64,000 bases of DNA, from NCBI GenBank assembly GCA_036971715.1, contig JAVHJL010000006.1, positions 2,294,001 to 2,358,000 of the forward strand, written 5' to 3'. Below, in pieces: positions 10,521-23,860 of this stretch (its first letter is position 1; each line of letters starts with the position of its first letter). This stretch comes from Arthrobotrys musiformis (taxonomy: Eukaryota > Ascomycota > Orbiliomycetes > Orbiliales > Orbiliaceae). Both the position numbers and the translations under genes were made by a program. The notes beneath the pieces are model-generated. The model was not told where the DNA came from. It saw only the letters and a program-made list of their open reading frames with translations, and did not search any database.

Positions 10521-11990
10521 TGTGAAAATATAGCTGGAAAATGCCAAAAACAGACTAATACGCTGAGATGTTGTAGGCCTCGAAGGACGATAGAAGGTTG
10601 TCTATATTTGAGGTCGAACTCAATATGTCTAACTAGAATTCCGCCACCAGACCTAATGCTCAATCGCTGGATTGCACCGCCAAGACACCGAGTGATAGCA
10701 GCCGTGTTGTATTTGGGTTATTTTCTGCGTTGCGATGAACCAATTATCATGCGACCTCTGCGTCCGCAAGACCAATGCGATGGCAGTAGACGTCTACTCA
10801 AAAAGAAGTACGAGATATAAAGCGCTGTGAAACCAGTGTATCCTATCTCCTCTATTCCAGGGTATCTAACAAAAGACGGGGGTATTCTCGACCAAAAACA
10901 AGTGGACCTCCAAAAGCGCAAGAGCGTAAAGAGAGATAAAAAAGAAACTGCTGCTTAAAAAAAAAATTCGAGAGAGGATGCAGAAGGTAGAATTGCGCCA
11001 ACGGGGGGGTAGACTATAAAAATTTCTAAAGGGTCGGCCTTAAATGTTTGACTCAGGTGCCGATGAGCTTTTTGCCTGGTCTGGCCGCCCCCGCTGTTAT
11101 CTGTTTTATCGCATGGGGCCACCCTCTTTTTGCGACAGTTTGCCTTCCAGAGGCTTCCGCCGATGCCATCCGATGTCTATTTTAGGTTTCCCGACGGCCG
11201 GTGGCCGCTGCTGGATTAAACTTCGAACTAAGTCTAACAGCCACAACCTAAGGTGTATGTAAGTATATATTTGTAGATAATACTAGTGCATTTATTTAGA
11301 CCCGTGAGTGGTGGAGTTGGTTTTTGCTTAAAGGTACATGTATTCAAGGAAATCGTAAAGGATAAAGGTTTAAAGAGGGGCAAGTACCATGAATCATCTA
11401 CAACTTCAAACTTCAAACTTCAAACTGCAGTACTGGTGATTTAGATCGATCATGTTCAGGGCTGATGCGCGTTCGAGATGTTAATCCAAGCCCAATCGAA
11501 AGCATCATAATATCAAATAAGAAACGTTTAAACATAAAACAATACTGCCTTGACTTTGGCCGAGCGAACGGGGCTGTACTGATTACCAGTCGCATGATGC
11601 GATAAAGAAGGAGTGCAAAAAAAAAAAAAGAGAAAAAACTAATATTCACATTTTAGCAAATCAAAGTAATAGAGGTAAACCAGCCGCTAGATACAAGAAC
11701 ATGTCAAGGAAATTATTTTTAGGAACCAAATGCGATACACCAATTGCAAAAGAGAAGGGGAAAAGCGCTCATATCATCAAAATCGATGAGTGCAAACTGT
11801 GTCATGTAATCTGTTCGCGAACTTGAGGGGTAATTAGAATCATAATTCGTCCTTCGAAATCTTCTCTTCGCTACCCTCCAAATAAATATAAATTTATGGG
11901 GGATTCTTTAGCTGCGGGTTCTGTGCCGGTATTGGTCGCGGTTTCGGCCTTTTGGGTGGCTGGCTTTTGTTAGGTATGGGCCGCTGGCTC
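10521..11990. other. Intergenic, SNO1 promoter side
   Basis: About 1.5 kb without a supportable gene. A short tandem repeat of ACTTCAAA (about three units) lies at 11403-11426, and an A-rich run at 11620-11632. Small ORFs on both strands have no conserved content. Confidence 0.5.
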
Positions 11991-14557
11991 CTACTTGGAT
12001 TCGGGTTCTTGATCTTGTTTGGATTCTGCACTGGAACCTTTTTCGGTTTCAGGTTTGGATTCGGTATCTTCTTCTTTACCGGCTGATTCGGGTTCGGCCT
12101 TTTCGGCTTTTGGCTCTGGACTGGCTTCTGGTTGGGATTCGGCTTGGGTTTCTGGTTGGGATTCGAGTTTGGTAGAGGCCTCGGCTTCTGGTTCGGCTGA
12201 GGTTTCGGCTTGGGCTTCACGTTCGGGTTCAGGTTCGGATTTGGTTTCTTTTGTGGAGCCCCGGGCTTCGGTTTGGTGGGTGGCCGCTTCTGCGGGGGCT
12301 GATTCTTCGGGTTTGGCCTCTGATTCGGATTGGGTCTGTTTTTGGGCGGTAGGTTGTTCTTGGAGGGTGGCGGCCTTGACCCCTTCGGATTCGGCTTTCT
12401 GTTGGCGTTCTGACTCTGCCTGGCCATGGCCTGGCGCACGATTAGATTCGTCCTCTGAGGGATCTGCGGGCTTCTCGATCTTCTCCTTAGGTTCTGGTAC
12501 CTCTTTGGTGGCGTCGGATGGTGGAACCTCTTTTACAACTTCTCCTTTCTCGTCACGTTCCACATCGCCCACGGTTTGCTTATCAGACTTTCCGGTAGAC
12601 TCCTTCTCCGCCGCCGCATCTCTTTCAGCAAGAGCCTTCACAAGCCTCTGTCTTCCAAGCTTCTCTAATTTGACTACTTCGGTACGTGCAACTTTCAGAA
12701 CATCGGCTGCAGCGTCATCGATGGATTTTGCATAGTCTGTGACCTCTCGAAGTCCCTTGTGGCTTTGACCAGATCGAATGACCTTAGTCTTCAAAGCCCC
12801 AAAGGCTTTCTTGAGTTCGTGGTACTTTGCCCAGTCTTTGTATGTGACACCATCCATCCAAGCCCACTTCATACCGAGTTCTTGCATGCCGATGTCATGA
12901 GCGGAGTCCATTTCTGCCAAAGCCGCATCTACAATTTTGGCAGTGGTTTGATATGTATCCATGAGAAGCTCTTGGGTGCGACCTTTAATCTGGGTTTGTT
13001 TATCCCTCAGATTTGAGACTGTTCTGCCGACGAGACCGTCATATCCGATCAGAGCGTACTTAGTTTCGGCGGGGCTGTCAAGAAGTGACCCGAGACCTTG
13101 CTCGAAATCCTTGTATTCTTTTTCAATACGAGCTTCGAGGTCGGTCAGAATTTCCGTGGACAGTGCGCTATGCTCTTTCATGACTTTGCCGCATAGCTCG
13201 TCGAGCTGGGAAACGACATCGGCTGAGGCTTTGACACCAGCTTCATCGAACCTAGTGCCCCAGGATTCTAGATCGGCCTCGACGAGCGGTCTAGCTGCTT
13301 CGATTTGCTCGGCGGAGGTCTTCTTTTTCTCCTCCCCGGACCCATCCTTAGCATTCTCTCCGGAGGTATCCTTGGCATCAATATCCTCGTACGATTCTTC
13401 GAGAACGTTTTCGGGTGCGGTGTCGGAGGCATTTGGGTTGCCACGGTGAGGGGGCGTCGGACCATCTTGGACCCGGGTACCTCTATCATCACTGTTAGTG
13501 AGATTGTATTAGTTTGAGTTTTATCTAAACGGGACATCATACCTCAATCCCTTCAACCCGAGTCTTTCTTGGATTCTCCAAAGCTGAGGCTCCACATGGA
13601 TGCCCCACCTTCGAGAGATCCATCCTTTACCCTCAACACCGGCCCATCCTGCAGTTTCAATTCCTTGCTCCCACGCCTTCTCAAGATAGGGCAATGAAAT
13701 CAAATAATAGGGGTAGGCCTTCTCAATGGCATAGTCATACCCTTCTTTTCCGTATTTCAGCACAGTTGGTGCGTACGCATCGTAAACTTCCCGACCCGTA
13801 GTTACGAGGTCTGCAAGGTAGGCATCATACACTTTCTGAGCGTGCGGCGATAACTTCTCAATGGCAGCATCCTTCGCCTTCACAAGCAGTGGGCGCCCTG
13901 TCTTTTCGAATTGTTCAACAGCGTAAATTCGGGCCGGCCGGATGTACTGTTCGTTCGCGGATATGACGTAGGGAGCAGCTTTGTCGACATATGGAGCTAG
14001 GTATTCGTTGTAGTACGGTTCAATGTAGAAGTCGTACGCATCATACAAGTGGGGTTCTACGATATCCAATGTTCTATCGCCCAAGTCACATAGCGTCCGT
14101 TCATCGGTGCCATCTTTTGGACATGTCCAGATGTAGATGTATAAAGAATAAAGGAGAGAGTATCTACCGGATCAATTGTTAGGGTCTAATAGGGAATGTT
14201 TTACTCAGTGAAGGGAGAATCGTACTTAAGTAGCGACCTGATGAACCATCCTTTCCATGTCTGAGTCTTTGCCGTCTTCTTCTTCTTTGGCTGCGGGCGG
14301 GGTGGAGAAGGAATCCGGCCTGCCTTTATCGACGACTTTGTCTTCTGCTGTGGTGTCGTCGGCGTCCTTACTTTGGCAAATTCCGGGTAGTCTGGTGCAA
14401 TTCCCACCGCGCCTTTCGGCCTAAAAAAACACCAAGCAGAACCACCGTTAGGACCCGTAGACGGATGGCTGTTGAGGCTATCACCATTTTACAGCGTGAG
14501 AGAAACCTACCTGCGGAATTTCTTCTTGGAATTTGGGCTGTCGGGCTTGAGAGCCAT
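11991..14557 (-). CDS. Conserved fungal membrane protein with repetitive acidic tail
   Basis: Four exons: 14557-14511, 14420-14226, 14163-13543 and 13491-11991. They sum to 787 codons plus stop. The N-terminus MALKPDSPNSKKKF is cytosolic-looking and Lys/Pro-rich. A short hydrophobic segment (SLLYSLYIYIW) at about 82-92 is created by splicing. Then comes a conserved-looking CPKDGTDERTLCDLGDRTLD and a long run of Tyr/Pro/Ala amphipathic helices (APYVDKAAPYVI, EKLSPHAQKVYDAYL) reminiscent of lipid-surface-binding helices. The second half has helical segments and, from about residue 580, a Ser/Glu/Pro/Lys-rich tail of degenerate repeats (EAE, PEP, SQPE). The exon 2 donor is ambiguous: GTACGA at 14225 or GTAAAA about a dozen bases further, both in frame. 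I recognise it only as a fungus-wide uncharacterised protein; an organelle or lipid-droplet surface role is a guess. Confidence 0.8.
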
Positions 14558-17500
14558 GCTGGATTTGGGAGCGGACCCTGGCCTGTTGTGCAGAGAGTTC
14601 GAGTTGGGATGTTTTTGTGATCTCGCCAGACAAGCCTATTCGGTGGGCGTAACTTTATCGCTCGTGACTGGCCACTGGCTGCGCTGCTTTCAAAACACAC
14701 AAACAAACAATCGAAGCAAACGGCAACAGAACAGCTAACGGCCAGGACTGGGATGACAGGTGTGGGAGAAAGGTGCCAGTCGGGGGACTACGCCATCGGG
14801 AGCGTATCGGTCGTATATAAATAATAGGTGGAAGGGACAGAGTAAGTATCTTTTAATTCTCCTTGCATGGATATGAAGAATCTCGAAAAGAAAAAAAAAG
14901 AGACACCATTCGATGCTTGAGACGAGACCTTATATTATCATTATATCCGGGGCTTGTGTGAAAGGATCCCGGACTACTTGACTGACTATCCTGTTATAAA
15001 CGACATACAGCTCGAAAAAAAGTCTAAACTAGAAGGTTTCTTACAAGGCCGGCCGGCTGGGCTTTGGGAATCGATTCGGTCAATCGATTGATCAATCGAT
15101 AAGGGCTACCACTAGCTAGCCAGCAGCACAACATTATGTGCATGTGCGGAGTCGACTGCTGCTAGTGTCATGTCAGTATGTATCGATACCTTCGACATCC
15201 CAGCACGTCCTGTCGACCGTGAACGAATTAGAGCATGTGTTTACTACGATTTCTTCGCTGTTGGCATCTGCAGCACGATGGTTTAAGAAGCTGGGCGTTC
15301 TGTCTGAGAAACTAGCGTCCGGGCTAAATGATGTAACTGCCTTCCGACTGGCTCTGTCTCAGACCCTTCCCCGTCCTTTGCTGCTGAGGTCAATTTTGGA
15401 TGATAACACGATTGTCTTTGGATACAGCATTCAACGACAGGCAGAAAAGAAAGAGAAGAAAATTCCTCGAATTCGATTCTCATTACTTTATTAATATTCC
15501 GACCCATGTTTACCCGACAGGGCCGGAAAGATCGCACATAACTGGGCGTCAAGAATTTATCGGGAAGAAAACACTCGCAGCTGGCCGGCTTAACCGTCTA
15601 TGGTTTAGGTACCTGTACCTACTCATGCAACTAGGGCCGGTTTCCCGTCACATACTTTTTCGAAAGTAAAAAAAAAAAAAAAAATACTACCGAGATATGT
15701 TGACTGGAAGAGAAGAATCTTTGCATGTGGATCTTTGAAAAGATTCCTGCTAAAATGGTCTTTCGAGGATTGCCACAAACTTGGCAGACGAAATCGACAG
15801 TAGTGTGGCGCGTCATCGTCTTGAAGCTTGCCCTCGATACGGTTCTGGCAGGGGCGGGATGGGATGGCACGAGACCCTTTATCCTGCGGAGCGATGTCCC
15901 TCTTCATCTATCGACGTTAAATCCTGGAAAACCCACAGTTCTGTGTGCTGGATTATCGATTGCCTATGCATGTAAGGTACGCTAGCGCAACCGGAGGTAT
16001 ACAGAAAACCTGTTTGCTGATGGTCTGGGGAACGCTCTCCTCTGCCTTGGTTCGCTGACCATCACAGGAATACTAACCTTTGATATTAATATTGTTGTCA
16101 ACCTAGTCAATAGCTAAGTACCTTGTGAGGGCCCGGCTTATGAGGCCAAAGCTAGGTTAGGCCATGAGTTTTCGAGTTTTGTGCTGGCCGTTTGTTCACG
16201 AAGCATCTTGAGGAAACGCAATGGTGTAACATGTTAACAACCAGTCGAGCTACCTTGCACAGTCATTTATTTTACAGAGCCATTAAAATTCAGAAAGGAA
16301 TTTTCAAGTTGGTCCTTCTAATTCTCAATGAATTTAGCTATGTGCCCAGGAGAGCTGCGGTATCGAGCTCGGTATCATCCTTTCCGAGTTAACTACTTCT
16401 GTACTTGAACATGCATTATAGCGGCCTAGAATTATGTTCACATGGGAGTTTCATGGAGGAAATGAATCGAATGGCGCAACTAACTTTTGCAGGAGCTTGA
16501 TTGCTCCAATGCCTCGTTTCGATCCCTTCACGGCCTAGCCAAATTGTGAATATCGATAGGCGCCACGGTTCCGGCGGGAGGTTCCGCTCCGCTCGCACGT
16601 TTTAGTTGGAGGGCTGAAGTGGAGATCTAGCCCGTAAACAAAATATTGATCACACCTCAAACAAAACCCCATGAGGTCCGCATGCACAAGGCAGTTGTAC
16701 TCCAAAAAACAGTATCAAGACGCCTAGGCTCAGGCTAGGACTTTGTGTGCGGAACCGAAACAGCTAGAATGCGTGAAGGTTGTGCAATCCGGTGACCTCG
16801 AGAACACGTAGCCTTCCTAGCTATAGCTCTACAGCTCTAGGTTGAACAGATTCGGTTTCCAGCCCTTATGATATTTATTGGAATACATGAGCATATGGAT
16901 CGCATACATGCATAGAGTGGCGCGGCGTCAAATATACCTCAAAACTAAACCCTCGCACAATGGTAGAATTATAGAACCCGTACTATGTATTCCATACGCC
17001 GCTATTGCAAAGAAGCACGATCGATCGGACACGAGCCGCTAGGGCATACATGTATACAATTCAGAATAATGTTAGATTTGTGAATTCTATCAACATCATA
17101 CATTGGGGTACGAGACCACATCGTGATATATACCCAGGTATCAACAAATACGTACTAGTACTCACTGTTAAAATTATCTGAGCCCGGTTCACTCCCAAGA
17201 CATGGTACTCTACCAGTATACTATATTCGGACATATAAAATGCACTATGCTTGATTAATTAACCATCTTAAGATCTTATTGCACATATTATATACGTTGT
17301 AAAACAGGCTCGATCAATTTAATCCGTACGGACGACGCCTCAAGACCGCCATTCAGACTTTCACCTGCAGGGTGGTCCCAACATCGAACAAATCGGGACA
17401 TCTTGATTAACTTACCAGTGGATCCTAGCTAGAGGGCTCGACCGCGGCCGCGCGTATATGTAGCCCAGGTATGCAGACATACACGGATCGGGATACCGAT

Positions 17501-18364
17501 CGAACCCCCCCCAAGAATCATATTTCTATCCAGGATACTATGTACCAGCCTTAAGGCCATGTATTTTTCCATAACCACCTAGGTACATAGACACATAGAA
17601 GTTGGTCACGTGAGACGATCTTGATATGGATTCAAGCTTGCGAGTAGAGCTAGCGATATATTGGTTCGATGGTAAACCGATGTATACTGACATCTGGCGG
17701 GAGCTACAAAACCCTCATAGATCAATCTAAATTGCCCACAAATTAATAGTGAAAATGTGATTGCCACAAGAGTAAATAGCTCAACATACCAATGCAATGA
17801 CACATATGCAGCCGCCTGTTTGTGTTCATTAAACCTAAGCATCGCCAGCTGGCTCGAGCTCTGCCTTACCTTGGCCATGGCCGGCCTCGCATCTGTTACA
17901 TTGCCTGATGTTTGCCGGAAGCTACATGCTTGAATGCAGATGTGTTTGTTTTTGCGTTGTGGACGTCATGACGTTTGATTGGGTAATTCGATCGAGACAC
18001 TGTGCCGAAGCACCACAGAGAAAGAGAACGAAACATCTGATTGAGCCGTTCTCGATCTTGACATCTATCTCTCAACAACCTCCTTCACGCCATCAACTCC
18101 CCCCACTTTCTTCAGAACGCCATCCAGGGTCATTGTATATTCGCCCTGTTACGAAGCTGGATCTAGAGCTCTTAGATGAGCCTCATCTCCGTCAATACCA
18201 CCAAACGTTATCTAGTACCGTCCCCTTTCACCTTCGCTCGCTGCCGATGAGACCTTCCATCGCCACCGGATACCGATACACCGGCCTCGTTTAGCTTCAG
18301 TGATTTTGTATACTGGCTGCCGTAATAGCCTTGCCTTGTGCCAGGTGCCTTCCACGTCGACATC
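14558..18364. other. Gene-poor intergenic region, 3.8 kb
   Basis: No gene is supported on either strand; ORFs are short and compositionally random. It includes an A17 run (15668-15684), an 18-bp perfect palindrome (15083-15100, listed separately) and GC-rich restriction-site-like patches (GGCCGGCCGGC near 15047). The last few hundred bases are the promoter and leader of the ubiquitin ligase gene. Confidence 0.5.
15083..15100. repeat. Perfect 18-bp palindrome
   Basis: The sequence ATCGATTGATCAATCGAT is its own reverse complement. A further ATCGATT lies about a dozen bases upstream. It may be a dimeric transcription factor site or chance in AT-rich DNA. It lies outside any gene. Confidence 0.6.
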
Positions 18365-21300
18365 ATGGCGTCCCTCTCAGATGAGACGTGCCGAATATGC
18401 CGTTCTGAGGGTACTCCAGAGGAACCCCTCTATCATCCCTGCAAGTGCAGTGGGAGCATAAAATATGTGCACCAAGATTGGTACGAATACTTTCTGTGCT
18501 ATCGCATGGATCCTGTAGATGTAGCTAATGTGGGCGTTTTCTAGCTTAATGGAATGGTTACAGCATTCGCAAAAAAAGCATTGTGAGCTCTGTAAAACAC
18601 CGTTTCGGTTTACCAAAGGTATGATACCACCAACCGAATGCAGAGCCTTCCCTAATTAAAACATGAAATACCCTAATTAACTGATACGGATAACAGTCTA
18701 CGACCCACATATGCCCAAGACATTACCGTTTTTCGTATTCTTAAAACTTGCATTCAAACATATCACGCGACTAGTCATACAAATTCTTCGGCTTAGCTCT
18801 GTTCTTTTTGTCTGGCTTTTCTGGCTACCATGGACCGTTCGAACAATCTGGAGGTTTTATTTCTATGTCGCAGACGGTGGACCCTTGTTCGATGGCGGAG
18901 CTAGGGCATCTCCATTCAATACGTCGGCCTTAAATATTTCAATATCTGGAACTCCTGGTCTTTTGGGGCTGATTGGACCTGATATTGCATCCTCTATCGC
19001 CGTCCAAGATTCAACTGCGGCAAACACCAGTCAACCAGATCGGATTTCGGATTTTATTCCCCCAACAACCTTCAGGTTCGGAGCAGGGATTGCGAACCTA
19101 ACCTCCTCTTCTCAAATCAATCAGATCCTCGTCGATACGTTTGAAGGGCAAATAATTACGATACTTGTTGTCCTCGCTTTCATATTAATATTTTTGATCC
19201 GAGAGTGGGTAGTCCAACAACAACCACCGCAGCCTCTTGATGGGAATGGTCAACCAGTACAACAACAGGATCCTCGTTTCGACGAACTCCTTGCGGAAAT
19301 AGAACGTCACAGGGCACGTCGCGAGGCTAATGTTCAAGGCGATGCTCGGGAAGCTGATGCACCACCTCGACAAAACATGTTTGGCAGTGGGGACGAGGCC
19401 GAAGGGGAGGATAATTCGAGCGAAGAAAGCGTATTTGGAGGGAACAATTCCGAATTTTCCTTCCAGGCGGGAAGGAACGAAGATGACGATGGAGAGATGT
19501 CTTTCCGTTTTGAGGAACCCGTGAGAGTAGATGAAACAGAGCTGTCAAACAACCCTGCGATGTTGGTCCATGAACACGGACATGATGAACGACCTCTTCA
19601 AGGGGAGACCGATATGGGATTTGATCTACGGGGTCTTACTGAGATATCATATTCAGACACCGATGCTTCAACCTCTGCAGCGCCCGTCTACGGAAAAAGG
19701 CACATACACCCAATGCGGAAAAGAAAGAGTATTCAACTAGATAACCCCGCTCCGCAGCCTGCCCCCGAGGGCCCCGGGGTTTCCTCCGGCTTCTCCTTTC
19801 AACAACCATCCTCATCCTCATCCTCTGCCCCCTTCCAGTTTGGATCTACGACAAGGCATCCATTTGCCGATGCCCCTAATACCAGTGATGCAATCAGGCG
19901 ACCTCATATCAGCCGTGAACTTAGCGCGATGGCGGCCGAGCTTAGAAGGAATGTCGAAGAACAAAAGAAATGGGCGGAGCTCCATTCTCGCCTAGAACAG
20001 CACCGGGAAGAACTAGAGAGGAGTATCGAGGATACAGAACCCATAGCTTCCCACCCTTCCCAGGACTCCGGTCCCCAGGTCGAAGGCACCGACATATTTG
20101 AAGCTGAGGATCCCCCAGTTATGGCGGCTCATCCCCTTCCCGAAAGTGCTCCCAAATCATACAGCTTCGATCTTTCTAGCTCGGGCTCGGATTTCAATTG
20201 GAAAAAATACTCCGAATATGCACAGCAGGAAGAAGTAAGCGGGTCCAGAAAGGGCAAAACTGTTGTGACTGGTGGAAGAGAGAGCTCTAGTGGAAGTGAT
20301 GGGAGCCGAAAACGAGCAAGCGATATGAGCTGGGAAGAACTTGTAGAAATCGATGAGGAAGAATCTGCCAAGGACATAACAGGCGGTGAACCTCACGAAC
20401 ACGGTACTCTCGATGATGGTAGCAGCGAAGAATATATCGACTTCCACGACCAGGTCCAGCGAGAGATTCTCGCCACAGCCGCTAAACACTATGGTGACCC
20501 CGATGGTCGACTAGGGGATAGGATCAGGGATACTGAGCCAATCTCGGTAATGGAAGTTGCAGAGCTAGTTAGGGACAGCCATGCAGCCCAAGGCCAAAAC
20601 CTAGGCCCTATGCGAGAGTTTCAGATCGAGGCTGCGCTTCCTCCGCTTCCTCCCCCACCACCGCCACCACCCGCCCCTGTCAACCTCGACCCACCACGTT
20701 TAGCGGTAGCTCCGCCGCCTCCCCTAGCTCCGCCGCCAGCCCCAGTCGTTAACCAACCCGTTCCTAATGGAGTGGCAGACGACGATGTTGAAGTTGACGT
20801 AGACGATTTCGATGGTGTTATGGAGCTAATCGGAATGCGAGGCCCTCTAATGGCTTTAGTGCAGAATGGCATATTCAGTGCTGTCCTAATCTCCGCTACA
20901 ATCGGGATTGGTGTATGGTTCCCTTATATGTGGGGTAGGGTCGTCTTGACGATTCTAAGCAACCCGCTTGGCTTCTTTATTACCCTCCCGTATCAGGCCA
21001 CTATATTCACGATTGAGCTTCTTATCGACCTCGCCATTATGTTTGGGTCCTTTTTAGTATACTTCTCCGACCTAGGTGGAAGATGGCTTTTGCGGCCAGC
21101 CGGATGGGTTGTTCCTTACATGAAGCAGGTTGCCTACAGCCAAGGAACTTCCGAATTTACCCAAAATTTGGCAACTGGTGCTCATAGCCGTATAAGCAAA
21201 AGCGTTGGCTCCTTGATCAATCATGTAGTATCTATGCGGACTTCCCAAAGCCCCCAAAACCCGCTGCTGCTGTTTAAATGGCCTACGGCTCAATCCCTCG

Positions 21301-23860
21301 ATAAAACCTTTGCAGGCCTATCCAGAACTATCGGTGTTTTTGGGCTAAATGGAACCGCCATCTTCGAAAAACTTCATCGGCTGGTAGACTATCAAGTCCC
21401 AATAGCACAAAATGCAACTCTGGGCCTTGATGCTGCTAATTCGACTAATTCTTCCAACCTCGAAGGTGCCGTTTCTGGAAATGCTACCTTCGTCCAAGAG
21501 CTAGCTATTGGACGTGATGCTGTGTGGACGCCCCTCGACCGGATAATAATTGTTATTGCGGGATATTTCTTCATAAGTGTCATGGGGGCATTCTACCTTC
21601 AACATAAGAGGAATTTAGCGAAGAAGGGAATCCATCCTCAGGGTTTTGACCGTAAAGTAGTCGAAGGGCTTGGTCAGGCAGGGAGTGTCATGAAAGTCGT
21701 ACTCATAATAGGGATCGAAATGTTCGTGTTTCCACTCTATTGTGGATTCCTTCTAGGTAAATATACTCCTACAACTCCGCCTGTATGCACGAAAGCTAAC
21801 AAAATGGCTAGACCTGGCCCTTCTTCCACTATTCGAACATGCTACAGTTTGGAATCGATGGCTATTCCTCAAGGAGTTTATGTTCACATCTCTCTTCGTA
21901 CACTGGTTTATCGGCACCTGCTATATGTTCCACTTTGCTCTTTTTGTGTCAATGTGCCGCAGTATAATGAGAGATGGTGTATTATGTGAGTTTTCGGCTG
22001 CAACTTCTTGATAGATTTTGATACTAACTGCCTTCAAAAAGACTTCATACGAGACCCAGATGACCCAACTTTCCACCCGGTCAAAGAAGTCTTGGAGCGC
22101 CCTGTTACCACACAACTCAAGAAGATTGGCTTTAGTGCAATAATCTATGGTGTTCTAGTAATAATGTTTCTAGGTGGTGTTGTATGGTCCCTCCATTACT
22201 CTTTCTCTGGCTTGCTACCCGTTCATTGGTCCTCGAACGAGCCAGTTCTTGAATTCCCGGTCGACCTCTTATTCTACAACATTTTCATGCCACTTGCTAT
22301 CAAATATTTCAGACCTGCCAACATCCTTGAGAAAATATATGGATGGTGGTTCAGGCAATGCGCCAAAGTGCTTCGTCTCTCGTCCTTCATGTTTGGCGAG
22401 CGTCGGGTGCAAGAGGAGGGTGTTTTTGTTCGAAAAACCTGGGCTTCCTGGATTCTGCGACGAAGAGGGAATATCCCTCCTCTCCTCGAAACGGAGGGAA
22501 AAGCTGAAGTCTCGGACTCTAAGGAGGTCCCAGATTCGACTGATATTACTGTTGTTTTTGAAAGAAACGGTAGATTTGTACGAGCCCCCGCCAAAGACAG
22601 CGTCCGACCTTCTCGGGAGAACCTTTTCATACCGGTCAACGAAAAGAACGAGAGAATTGACGGAAAGGACGATCCTATGGACGGCGATTTTGGGCCGAAC
22701 AGTGAAAACGTCACGCTGGTTTACCTTCCCCCAAATTTTAGGACAAGAATTGGTCTTGTCATCTGCCTTATATGGTTTTTTACCGCTTGCACTGGTGCAG
22801 CTGTTACCGTTGGACCACTAGTGTTTGGACGTTTCATTTTAGGGATGTTGTTACCAGGGTCCCTCCGGATGAACGATCTCTATGCATTCTCCCTTGGTCT
22901 CTACGCTCTTGGGGCAGTTATTCTCATCGTATCTAGTTTTGGTACTGCAAAGGAAGCAATAGGGAAAATGAAATCGGCCATCGCAAGCATCCAGGCGTTC
23001 AAGCAGACCGCATTGACCTGTACCATCCGAGCCCTCAAAATCGCCTACGTACTGGGAGCATTCGTTATAGTTCTCCCAACCCTGTTTGCTTTCGTTATGG
23101 AGGCGTACATCATCCTGCCCCTGCATACATACTTCTCAACCGATCATAACCATGTGATACACTTCATTCAGGACTGGACTCTTGGGGTTTTATATGTCAA
23201 GATGCTTGGTAGGATGATTCTTCTTGACAGGGAATCTGCATGGTCTCGTTCTCTTGAAGCGATCGTGGCAAACGGTTATCTTAACCCGGACGTCGGAATT
23301 GCAACGAAAAAATTCGTCCTCCCAGCTGGCGGTGCGATGTTGGCAGCTTTGGTTGCTCCTTTGGGGATCGGTTTCTTCATTAATACTTTCATCGGTACGT
23401 AGCATAAATCCTCAGTCTGGAGTGAAATTGTTTCTAACTTTTATCGACTTTAGTCAAAGGAGCATCATCTGAGCTATCTCATCAGATCTACCGTTACTCG
23501 TACCCGGCCGTTTTAGTGGTATCATTAGCTTCAATCGGGATCTACTTCATGTATACACTATTCGACCGGTGGAAGCAGAGCCTACGGGACGAGATCTACC
23601 TTGTCGGGGAGCAGCTTCACAACCACGGAGAACGCCGACCTCCCGAAACGCGCCCAGCTCCCTTAGCAGAAACTTCTACAGCACCTGCGATCCCGGAGGC
23701 AGAACCCCTTTTGAATGCCCAAGGACAACCAAATGGTGACGATAATGCAGAAGAACAAGATCAACCACAGGGAGTACAAGGCCTAAACGACGCGCAACCA
23801 GACCGCCCTGTATGGGTACTAGAGCCGATGGTTGACGCAGGTCAAGGAGCAACTGATTAA
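18365..23860 (+). CDS. SSM4: ER-membrane RING-CH E3 ubiquitin ligase Doa10/SSM4
   Basis: Six exons (18365-18480, 18545-18618, 18697-21756, 21812-21985, 22042-23394, 23454-23860) with consistent phases give 1727 residues. The N-terminus MASLSDETCRICRSEG begins a C4HC3 RING-CH finger. The finger is completed by splicing: HQDCLMEWLQHSQKKHCELCKTPF, with FRFTK and VYDPHMP following as in Doa10. Many membrane segments follow, such as RLSSVLFVWLFWLPW, IITILVVLAFILIFLI, a cluster at 710-800 and the C-terminal half. Family knowledge: Doa10 works with Ubc6/Ubc7 in ERAD-C and degrades some nuclear and membrane proteins. Between the second and third membrane segments lies an acidic, Ser-rich, largely disordered insert of about 500 residues with a polyproline run (20641-20750). 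The Doa10 C-terminal cytosolic tail is present but Pro/Glu-rich. Confidence 0.95.

Noticed and set aside
15631..15870. Minus-strand ORF with CQVCG motif, considered as a zinc-binding protein
   Set aside because: There is only one CxxC pair, the ORF runs into a poly-Phe stretch from an A17 run, and no splice partner was found.
17105..17118. Twelve-base match to the 31-bp unit (GGGTACGAGACC)
   Set aside because: The similarity stops after 12-13 bases and no flank duplication is present.
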